Shown: positions 1-5,807 of the stretch, piece after piece
Numbering within the stretch: the first letter of the stretch is position 1
Layout: each line of letters opens with the position of its first letter
Program-made: the position numbers and the translations under genes
Notes under the pieces: model-generated
What the model was told of the DNA's origin: nothing
Databases searched by the model: none
The model's input: only the letters and a program-made list of their open reading frames with translations
DNA from: Oxalobacteraceae bacterium
GTDB lineage: Bacteria > Pseudomonadota > Gammaproteobacteria > Burkholderiales > Burkholderiaceae_D
DNA: 5,807 nucleotides
Assembly (NCBI GenBank): GCA_003537575.1
Contig: DPRS01000003.1
Coordinates: 41,904 to 47,710 of the forward strand
Direction of reading: 5' to 3'

Positions 1-210
1 ACCGGCGGCGCGGCCACCGCGTCGAACACCCAGACCGGAGGCGCGGCAACTGCGGCGAATACCTCCGCCGGCGGCGCGGCCACCTCGACCGGCACCGGGA
101 CCGGCGGCACGGCAACGGCCTCCGACACCTCCACTGGCGGCCCGGCCACCTCTACGCAGACTGCCACCAACACGGCAACCGGCGGAACTGCCACCGCTAC
201 TGACGATGCC
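1..210 (+). repeat. Tandem 33-bp (11-codon) repeat within the Gly-rich gene
   Basis: Six imperfect in-frame units start at 1, 34, 67, 100, 133 and 178. Five are 33 bp; the unit at 133 is 45 bp because four codons are inserted. Each starts with Thr or Ala followed by Gly-Gly and continues as x-A-T-A/S with a Thr or Ser near the end. Synonymous codons differ between units, so the protein pattern is kept better than the DNA. The array probably continues to the left of the window. Confidence 0.8.
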
Positions 211-819
211 ACCGACACCAACAAGGCTGTTGCCAATACCGGTGCCGGCGATGCCTACAACCAAGCGCAGAACGCCGGTGGCAAGGCAAATGGCACGGCC
301 AAGGCTGCGGGCGGCGCAGGCACCGGCGGGTCGATTGCGGCCGGCGGATCTGCTGACACTGGCGACGCTGACGCTACCGGAGGCAGCAACACGGCAAACG
401 CCAAGGCTGCGGGCGGTGACGGCCTCGGCGCCGGCGGTTACGGCGGTTCGGCCAGCGCCGATAGCGGCACCGGCGGCGATGCCGGCGACACCACCTCGGG
501 CAGCATTGGACAGAAGGCCAGCACGACGGCAAGCGCCAGTGACGCCACGGGCGGCGCCGGCGGTTCCGGCGGCTCCGGCGGTGACGGTGCGCATGGCGGC
601 TCGGCCAGCGCTGACAGCGGCGCCGGCGGTGCGGGCGGTGCCGGCGGCAACGGCGGTGCAATCAAGGTCGGTGCCGGCACCTTCAATATGTCCAACACGA
701 TGTCGCAAGTGGGCCAGTCGGCAGCCGGCGTGATGGTGATCAGCCAGAACTCGGGCGTCGCCTCGCTGGTGCAGCAAAGCGTCAACGTCCAGGCCAACCT
801 GGCGGTGGGTGGTCGCTAA
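1..819 (+). CDS. Gly/Ala/Thr/Ser-rich repeat protein, 3' part (5' end outside window)
   Basis: Frame 1 is open from the first base to a TAA at 817-819, giving 272 residues with no credible start inside, so the gene begins upstream. The visible protein has no cysteine and very few aromatic residues. Residues 1-70 are an 11-residue T-G-G-x-A-T-A-x-x-T-x repeat. Residues about 71-215 are richer in GG, with recurring A-K-A-A-G-G and G-G-S-A-S-A-D-S-G blocks. The last 55 residues change character: F-N-M-S-N-T-M-S-Q-V-G-Q-S-A-A-G, then Q-N-S-G at 249-252 and a second Gln at 258. That tail motif recurs in the proteins encoded at 950-1459 and 2212-2922, which links this gene to them. A role as the main secreted, possibly fibre-forming, component is inferred from composition and context. 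The N-terminus and any signal peptide are not visible. A terminator follows 10 bases after the stop codon. Confidence 0.85.
   Translation, partial: TGGAATASNTQTGGAATAANTSAGGAATSTGTGTGGTATASDTSTGGPATSTQTATNTATGGTATATDDATDTNKAVANTGAGDAYNQAQNAGGKANGTAKAAGGAGTGGSIAAGGSADTGDADATGGSNTANAKAAGGDGLGAGGYGGSASADSGTGGDAGDTTSGSIGQKASTTASASDATGGAGGSGGSGGDGAHGGSASADSGAGGAGGAGGNGGAIKVGAGTFNMSNTMSQVGQSAAGVMVISQNSGVASLVQQSVNVQANLAVGGR
298..416 (+). repeat. Direct repeat pair encoding A-K-A-A-G-G
   Basis: A 17-base identical stretch lies at 298-314 and again at 400-416, 102 bp (34 codons) apart and in the same reading frame. It encodes A-K-A-A-G-G and is part of the longer-period repetition of the Gly-rich gene. 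Confidence 0.7.
442..630 (+). repeat. Direct repeat pair encoding G-G-S-A-S-A-D-S-G-x-G-G
   Basis: The blocks at 442-477 and 595-630 encode the same 12-residue motif with one change (Thr to Ala). They are 153 bp (51 codons) apart and in frame. Base differences are almost all synonymous, which suggests an old duplication or selection on the protein. Confidence 0.7.
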
Positions 820-829
820 GGCGACAGGA

Positions 830-862
830 GGGCCGCGCCGTTTATCCGGACGGCCCTTTTTT
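830..862 (+). terminator. Factor-independent terminator after the repeat-protein gene
   Basis: GGGCCG at 830-835 pairs perfectly with CGGCCC at 851-856 across a 15-base loop and is followed at once by six T residues (857-862). The stem begins 10 bases after the TAA at 817-819. It should end most transcripts of the repeat-protein gene. Any read-through would carry transcription into the small exported protein and the peptidase at lower level. Confidence 0.8.
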
Positions 863-866
863 ACAC

Positions 867-890
867 CCGGCGACGGCATGCCGTCGCCGG
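867..890. promoter_or_regulatory. 24-bp perfect palindrome
   Basis: Twelve bases on each side of the centre between 878 and 879 are perfect reverse complements, with outer ends CCGG and centre GCATGC. It starts 4 bases after the T-tract of the preceding terminator. As DNA it has the dyad symmetry of a dimeric regulator site; as RNA it would fold into a tight GC-rich hairpin. No T-tract follows, so it is not a second standard terminator. Its function is not shown by the sequence. Confidence 0.5.
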
Positions 891-907
891 CCTGACCATC
901 TCGAGCC

Positions 908-927
908 AGCCCGACAATGTCCGGGCT
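908..927 (+). promoter_or_regulatory. Hairpin in the leader of the small exported protein gene
   Basis: AGCCCGAC at 908-915 pairs with the complementary arm at 919-927, with one bulged C and a three-base AAT loop. It ends 10 bases before the Shine-Dalgarno sequence at 938-943. It could affect mRNA stability or translation, but nothing else supports a specific role. Confidence 0.35.
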
Positions 928-937
928 GTCAGTATGC

Positions 938-943
938 AAGGAG
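938..943 (+). promoter_or_regulatory. Shine-Dalgarno sequence that sets the start at 950
   Basis: AAGGAG lies six bases before the ATG at 950. The alternative in-frame ATG at 917 has no such sequence and falls within the leader hairpin, so 950 is the better start. Confidence 0.8.
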
Positions 944-949
944 AAGTCG

Positions 950-1459
950 ATGCCATCCGTGAAACCTGAGGTCTGGACGCTGTTGGGTCTGGGATTGCTG
1001 TTGCCGGCCCTTGCACAGGCGGCAGATGCCCTTTCCCCGCCGGCGCCAAAGGAAGAGATCAACGTGACGCAGCTGAGCGAAATCGCCGCCCCGGAGCAGG
1101 CCAGAGTATTGCCGCCAGGCGCCGCCATCGCGGAAACAGCAGAGGCGGAGGACACGGCAGCGCCGGCGGAGACGAATGCGCAGCACGCGCAAACCGAGCC
1201 GCTCGCCGGGATGGGGTCGAGCATCGCCATCGATTCGCTGGACCAGTATCGCGGCGGCACATCAGTCAATTCGATCAGAAGCGAAGCAGTCTCCAACGGC
1301 TTGCTGCAGGATGCCACCGCCACCAATGTTGCAACCGGCACCAACTCCATCGCCGATGGCGCCTTCTCCAATGCCGTCGGTTTGCCTATCGTCATTCAGA
1401 ATTCAGGAGCGAATGTGCTGATCCAGAATTCGACCATCGTCAACGTGCAATTCCGATAA
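950..1459 (+). CDS. Small exported protein with RGG motif and C-terminal QNSG motif
   Basis: The protein has 169 residues. Residues 1-25 look like a Sec signal peptide, with hydrophobic run W-T-L-L-G-L-G-L-L-L-P-A-L and likely cleavage after A-L-A-Q-A. Residues 26-86 are a low-complexity Ala/Glu/Pro linker. At 92-103 comes I-A-I-D-S-L-D-Q-Y-R-G-G, which resembles a double-glycine leader. The 66 residues after the GG are rich in Asn, Ser and Thr and end with V-I-Q-N-S-G, a second Gln at 159, and I-V-N-V-Q-F-R. The C-terminal block resembles small hypothetical proteins commonly found beside C39-family peptidases; this is from memory, without a search. The peptidase gene begins three bases after the stop codon, so the two are almost certainly co-transcribed. 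I infer that it is a substrate of that peptidase and an accessory component of the repeat-protein structure. There is no CxxC as in FapB/FapC. Confidence 0.85.
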   Translation: MPSVKPEVWTLLGLGLLLPALAQAADALSPPAPKEEINVTQLSEIAAPEQARVLPPGAAIAETAEAEDTAAPAETNAQHAQTEPLAGMGSSIAIDSLDQYRGGTSVNSIRSEAVSNGLLQDATATNVATGTNSIADGAFSNAVGLPIVIQNSGANVLIQNSTIVNVQFR

Positions 1460-1462
1460 ACC

Positions 1463-2140
1463 ATGAAAAGACTTGCAATATCTATTTGCTGCATGCTGGC
1501 GACCGGTCTGGCCGACGCCGCCAAGGTGCAATTTGCCGGCATCGGCGGCGGTTTTTCGGTTCCGGTAGTCACCATGAAGGAAACGCGCTTTCATTCGACC
1601 CTGCGCCAGCAATACGATTTCAGTTGCGGCTCGGCCGCGGTGGCGACCTTGCTGACGCACCAGTACGGCGTGCCCGTCAATGAGGCGACCGTATTTCAGG
1701 CAATGTACGAACGCGGCGATCAGGTGAAAATCCGGCGCGAAGGGTTTTCCCTGCTGGACATCAAGCGTTTTCTGGCAGCCCATGGCTTTGCCGCGGATGG
1801 CTTTGCGCAGCCGCTGGACAAGCTGGCCGAAGCCGGCTTGCCTGCCATCGTGCTGATCAACGACAAGGGCTATCATCACTTTGTCGTCGTCAAGGGCATG
1901 CGCGATGGCCGGGTACTGATCGGCGATCCGGCTACCGGCACCCGCGCAGTTGACCGTACCAGCTTCGAAGCCAACTGGGTCAACCGGATATTGTTCGTGA
2001 TTCACAATCGCAAGGAACTGGCGCGTTTCAATCAGGATGCCGACTGGAGCGCCGCCCCGCGCGCGCCCCTGGCGGCAAGCGTGCCGCGCGACGGACTGGG
2101 AGGGATTACGCTGCCAAAATTCGGCGCCAACGATTTCTAG
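1463..2140 (+). CDS. Stand-alone exported C39-family cysteine peptidase (FapD-like)
   Basis: The protein has 225 residues. Residues 1-19 look like a signal peptide (basic M-K-R start, hydrophobic core, G-L-A-D-A end), so it should act in the periplasm. The C39 papain-like core spans about 40-182. Visible catalytic residues are Gln49 (oxyanion), Cys55 in D-F-S-C-G-S-A-A, His139 in Y-H-H-F-V-V-V, and Asp155 in I-G-D-P-A-T-G. The ABC-transporter and membrane domains of bacteriocin-type C39 exporters are absent. This matches the separate C39 proteins typified by FapD of the Pseudomonas functional-amyloid operon. C39 enzymes cut after double-glycine motifs, and both small flanking proteins carry such a motif. 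The start at 1463 follows the previous stop by three bases and lacks a Shine-Dalgarno sequence, suggesting translational coupling. The C-terminal tail (about 185-225) has no recognised domain. Confidence is high for the family and moderate for a fap-like role. Confidence 0.92.
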   Translation: MKRLAISICCMLATGLADAAKVQFAGIGGGFSVPVVTMKETRFHSTLRQQYDFSCGSAAVATLLTHQYGVPVNEATVFQAMYERGDQVKIRREGFSLLDIKRFLAAHGFAADGFAQPLDKLAEAGLPAIVLINDKGYHHFVVVKGMRDGRVLIGDPATGTRAVDRTSFEANWVNRILFVIHNRKELARFNQDADWSAAPRAPLAASVPRDGLGGITLPKFGANDF

Positions 2141-2165
2141 CACGATGCTTTCAGCGTTCAAACCA

Positions 2166-2187
2166 CGCGCGTATTTCAGTCCGCGCG
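2166..2187 (+). other. Weak inverted repeat between peptidase and next gene
   Basis: CGCGCG at 2166-2171 and 2182-2187 can pair across a 10-base loop in the 71-base gap. No T-tract follows, so it is not a standard terminator. The gap is short enough that the next gene may remain in the same transcript. Confidence 0.25.
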
Positions 2188-2211
2188 GCAGCCGCAGCAA
2201 GGGAGTTCTTC

Positions 2212-2922
2212 ATGTCTACATTCAGGAGAAAATGGATTGCGTTCAGTCTATTATCAGGCTGCGCGATAGCTGTCTCCGGCCTTGCCAGCGCAGTCGAAGC
2301 CGGCGCCCGGCCTGACTTGCCGGCCCAGGGCTATCCGGCCGCACAGGCGCAGAGGCAGGAATCCCCGGCCGTCTTTCAAAACTGGATCGCGGTCGACAGC
2401 ACGGTTCTCGATGAAATGCGCGGCGGCTTCGATATCGCGCCTGGCCTGAAAGTTTCTTTTGGCATTGAACGCATGGTCAATCTGAATGGCGTATTGCAGA
2501 CGGCGACCAGAATCGAGGTGCCGGATGCCGGCAAGCTCCTCCAGGCCCAGCAATCGTCTGCAATGGCGCCGCTGTCCGGCGCGTCCAATCCGGCATCCAG
2601 CCCGGCAACCTTGCCGGGATCGTCCGCTTCGTCAGGCAATGTCGTATCGAGTGACGCGGGTGGCGCTATCACCTTGCCGCTTGCCACAAATCTCGGCAAT
2701 GGCGCCGCGGCCCTGATCCAGAATGGACTGGGCAACACATTTGCCCAAAGCGCCCTGTCGCCGGAGACCGCCGCCACCATTATCCAGAACAGCGCGAACA
2801 ACCAGACCATCCAGAGCCTTACTGTTATCAACGCCGCTACCAACAGCCTGGAACTGTTGAAAGGCGCAAACTTGCAATCCACCCTGCTGGATGCCCTGAC
2901 GCAGTCCACCGGGGCGCGTTAG
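2212..2922 (+). CDS. Exported protein with RGG motif and duplicated C-terminal QN motif
   Basis: The protein has 236 residues. AAGGGAG at 2199-2205 is well spaced for the ATG at 2212. A basic R-R-K start and hydrophobic stretch give a Sec signal peptide, probably cut after A-S-A near residue 27. L-S-G-C at 14-17 looks like a lipobox, but the hydrophobic run continues past Cys17, so a lipoprotein is less likely. Residues 59-72 read I-A-V-D-S-T-V-L-D-E-M-R-G-G, parallel to the protein encoded at 950-1459. Next comes a compact block, F-D-I-A-P-G-L-K-V-S-F-G-I-E-R with N-G at 92-93 (73-102). A Ser/Pro/Ala linker follows (about 110-155). Two motif copies then occur, Q170-N-G...Q179 and Q192-N-S...Q201, followed by a predicted amphipathic C-terminus (208-236). 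The family looks familiar beside C39 peptidases but has no established function known to me. Cleavage after Gly72 would leave 164 residues. Confidence 0.85.
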   Translation: MSTFRRKWIAFSLLSGCAIAVSGLASAVEAGARPDLPAQGYPAAQAQRQESPAVFQNWIAVDSTVLDEMRGGFDIAPGLKVSFGIERMVNLNGVLQTATRIEVPDAGKLLQAQQSSAMAPLSGASNPASSPATLPGSSASSGNVVSSDAGGAITLPLATNLGNGAAALIQNGLGNTFAQSALSPETAATIIQNSANNQTIQSLTVINAATNSLELLKGANLQSTLLDALTQSTGAR

Positions 2923-2938
2923 GAGCAGTTATGCCGTG

Positions 2939-2958
2939 ATGGAAGGCCCCTTTTCCAT
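2939..2958 (+). other. Small hairpin downstream of the export cluster
   Basis: ATGGAA at 2939-2944 pairs with TTCCAT at 2953-2958 across an eight-base loop, 16 bases after the stop at 2920-2922. Its stem is AT-containing and no T-tract follows, so a terminator role is only possible. Confidence 0.3.
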
Positions 2959-2962
2959 GGTC

Positions 2963-2978
2963 CGCGGCAGCTGCCGCG
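2963..2978. other. 16-bp perfect palindrome
   Basis: CGCGGCAGCTGCCGCG reads the same on both strands. It lies 40 bases after the last gene of the export cluster and 75 bases before the next start. It could be part of a termination structure or a regulator site upstream of the YafJ-type gene; no T-tract follows. Confidence 0.4.
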
Positions 2979-3053
2979 AGCACGGCGCAGCATGTGCCAA
3001 ACGGCTGCTTTCGTGCTAGTGTATGGAATCATTTTCGTACAAGCACCGCAACC

Positions 3054-3824
3054 ATGTGTCAGCTTCTGGGGATGAATTGCAATGTCCCGACCGATATCGT
3101 CTTCAGCTTCACCGGATTTGCCACGCGCGGCGGCCGCACCGATGCCCATAAGGATGGCTGGGGCATCGCCTTTTTCGAAGGCGCCGGCGTGCGCCACTTC
3201 GTCGACTACGAAGCAGCTATCGCCTCGCCTATCGCCGAACTGATCAAGCGCTATCCGATCAAGTCCAAGAACGTCATTGCGCACATCCGCAAGGCAACTC
3301 ATGGCCAGGTTGCCCTGGAAAACTGCCATCCTTTCGTGCGTGAATTGTGGGGACGCTACTGGGTCTTCGCCCACAACGGCGACTTGAAGGATTTCACGCC
3401 GACGCTCGATGGCGCCTTTCGCCCGGTCGGCAATACCGACAGCGAATGGGCCTTCTGCTACATCCTGCAGCAATTGCGCCGCCGCTTCGGCGATGCCGCG
3501 CCGCCGCTGGCATCCATTGACGCGGCACTGCGCGAATTGACTGGCGAGATCGCCGGCTACGGCACTTTCAACATGATGCTGTCGAACGGCAGCGCCCTGT
3601 TCGCGCATTGCTCGACCAGGCTGTTTTTCATCGTCCGGCAGTACCCGTTTTCCGAAGCGCGCCTGTCCGATGAGGATATGCGCGTCGATTTTTCCCAGGT
3701 CACGACACCCAACGACCGGGTGGCCATCATCGTGACCGAACCGCTGACCGCCAACGAGAGCTGGACAGCATTCCAGCCGGGCGAAATGAAACTGTTCGTC
3801 GACGGCCAGCCGATCACCCTATGA
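3054..3824 (+). CDS. yafJ: Class II glutamine amidotransferase, YafJ type
   Basis: The protein has 256 residues, close to E. coli YafJ (about 255), and similarity runs along the whole length. It belongs to the N-terminal-nucleophile class II glutamine amidotransferases, which hydrolyse glutamine and use Cys2 as nucleophile. Visible features are M-C-Q-L-L-G-M-N at the start, the K-D-G-W-G-I segment at 33-38, Arg79 in A-H-I-R-K, Asn108-Gly109 in A-H-N-G-D, and Asp129 in N-T-D-S-E. There is no synthase domain, and the natural acceptor of the ammonia is unknown for this family. The ATG at 3054 is chosen because it puts the catalytic Cys at position 2. A start at 2994 would bury it behind 20 unrelated residues. 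No clear Shine-Dalgarno sequence precedes 3054. Its TGA overlaps an ATG at 3821, and the DUF4404 gene follows closely, so the two probably form an operon. It seems unrelated to the export cluster. Confidence 0.95.
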   Translation: MCQLLGMNCNVPTDIVFSFTGFATRGGRTDAHKDGWGIAFFEGAGVRHFVDYEAAIASPIAELIKRYPIKSKNVIAHIRKATHGQVALENCHPFVRELWGRYWVFAHNGDLKDFTPTLDGAFRPVGNTDSEWAFCYILQQLRRRFGDAAPPLASIDAALRELTGEIAGYGTFNMMLSNGSALFAHCSTRLFFIVRQYPFSEARLSDEDMRVDFSQVTTPNDRVAIIVTEPLTANESWTAFQPGEMKLFVDGQPITL

Positions 3825-3848
3825 ACGCATCGCGCCAACCATTATCGC

Positions 3849-3854
3849 AAGGAG
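3849..3854 (+). promoter_or_regulatory. Shine-Dalgarno sequence that sets the start at 3860
   Basis: AAGGAG ends five bases before the ATG at 3860. It favours that start over the in-frame ATG at 3821, which overlaps the previous stop codon and would add 13 residues that do not look like the family. Confidence 0.75.
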
Positions 3855-3859
3855 ATGAA

Positions 3860-4147
3860 ATGAGCAATGAGCAACTGAAAACCACCCTGAAGAATCTGCA
3901 GCGCCATCTTGAGACGGCCGGGTCGAGCGTCGATGACGAGACGAAGAACCTGCTGAAATCACTCGACAGCGACATCCACGAGTTGTTACAGCAGGAAAAG
4001 ACCGCCGCCGAAGATCGCTCCGACGAAGATCGCGCCAGCCTGGCGGAACGGGCGCAGGAACTGTCTGCCCGTTTTGCCGCGCAGCACCCGCAACTGGAAG
4101 GGGTGCTGCGTCAGTTGGGCATTACCCTGGAAGGCATGGGTATCTGA
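3860..4147 (+). CDS. DUF4404 family small protein
   Basis: The protein has 95 residues and is strongly charged, with no signal peptide or membrane segment, so it should be cytosolic. The start M-S-N-E-Q-L-K-T-T-L and the segment D-D-E-T-K-N-L-L-K-S-L-D-S-D-I fit the DUF4404 family, small proteins of about 85-95 residues with no assigned function. Two helical stretches with heptad-like Leu/Ile spacing (about 4-45 and 55-92) suggest a coiled-coil hairpin. It lies 35 bases downstream of the YafJ-type gene and probably shares its transcript. Its stop codon (4145-4147) directly abuts the stop codon of metH on the other strand. A start at 3821 is possible by coupling to the upstream stop, but is less likely. 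Confidence 0.88.
   Translation: MSNEQLKTTLKNLQRHLETAGSSVDDETKNLLKSLDSDIHELLQQEKTAAEDRSDEDRASLAERAQELSARFAAQHPQLEGVLRQLGITLEGMGI
4080..4110. other. 10-bp perfect inverted repeat inside the DUF4404 gene
   Basis: CGCAGCACCC at 4080-4089 and GGGTGCTGCG at 4101-4110 are perfect reverse complements separated by 11 bases. The repeat lies within the last 70 bases of the DUF4404 coding sequence and 38 bases beyond the metH stop on the other strand. It has no T-tract on either side. It could stabilise or help define the 3' ends of both convergent transcripts, or be a chance result of GC-rich coding. Confidence 0.4.

Positions 4148-5807
<1,660 letters not shown>

Larger units (their letters stand above)
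2923..3053. other. Non-coding spacer between the export cluster and the YafJ-type gene
   Basis: This 131-base gap has no plausible gene. It holds two small inverted repeats (2939-2958 and 2963-2978). The switch from an accessory cluster to housekeeping genes occurs here, so transcription of the next gene probably starts inside it. I could not find a -35/-10 pair good enough to annotate. Confidence 0.6.

Noticed and set aside
206..733. Open frame of 175 codons on the + strand, frame 2
   Set aside because: It overlaps the Gly-rich frame-1 gene, is Pro/Arg/Ala-rich as expected of a shifted GC-rich repeat, and has no Shine-Dalgarno sequence. Frame 1 carries the recognisable repeat and tail.
438..797. 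Open frame of 119 codons on the - strand opposite the Gly-rich gene
   Set aside because: Its P-P-A-P-P-A-P pattern is the reverse complement of Gly/Ala repeats; no start signal and no independent support.
892..920. Possible promoter CTGACC - 17 bases - CAATGT before the gene at 950
   Set aside because: The -35 matches four of six consensus bases, but the -10 matches only two of six and overlaps the hairpin. It is too weak to annotate.
1403..2200. Long open frame (265 codons) on the - strand covering the whole C39 gene
   Set aside because: The + strand frame has a signal peptide and a complete C39 active site. The antisense frame follows from GC-rich codon use and shows no family features.
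2994..3030. Possible -10 boxes (TAGTGT or TATGGA) upstream of yafJ
   Set aside because: No acceptable -35 element is found at 16-18 bases from either.
2994..3053. Upstream in-frame ATG as start of the YafJ-type gene
   Set aside because: It would place the catalytic Cys at residue 22 behind an unrelated extension; this family needs Cys directly after the initiator Met.
2919..3608. Open frame of 229 codons on the - strand opposite yafJ
   Set aside because: It is antisense to a clearly recognised full-length amidotransferase gene and shows no domain.

Overview
The window reads as the chromosome of a GC-rich betaproteobacterium, most likely a Burkholderiales member of Oxalobacteraceae type. This rests on codon use and on the recognisable MetH, YafJ and DUF4404 proteins; it is an inference, not a database result.

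Bases 1-2922 hold an accessory-looking cluster, all on the + strand. It starts with the 3' part of a long Gly/Ala/Thr/Ser-rich repeat protein (1-819, 5' end outside the window). Then come a factor-independent terminator, a 24-bp perfect palindrome and a further hairpin (830-927). Three genes follow: a small exported protein (950-1459), a stand-alone exported C39-family cysteine peptidase resembling FapD of Pseudomonas Fap amyloid operons (1463-2140), and a second exported protein (2212-2922). The three non-peptidase proteins share a C-terminal motif, Q-N-S/G followed by a second Gln exactly nine residues later. The two small exported proteins also share an internal I-A-I/V-D-S...L-D-x-x-R-G-G motif. 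Its hydrophobic residues lie at -4, -7 and -12 from the GG, as in double-glycine leaders cut by C39 peptidases. My reading is a surface-fibre or matrix system: a repeat-rich main component, two accessory proteins that may be processed after export, and a dedicated periplasmic peptidase. It resembles Fap in logic, but the visible structural proteins lack the C-terminal CxxC of FapB/FapC.

Bases 2923-3053 are a non-coding spacer with two small inverted repeats. They are followed by a housekeeping pair on the + strand: a YafJ-type class II glutamine amidotransferase (3054-3824) and a DUF4404 protein (3860-4147).

The rest (4148-5807, - strand) is the C-terminal part of cobalamin-dependent methionine synthase MetH, entering from the right edge. 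Its stop codon directly abuts the stop codon of the DUF4404 gene, so these convergent genes have no spacer between them.
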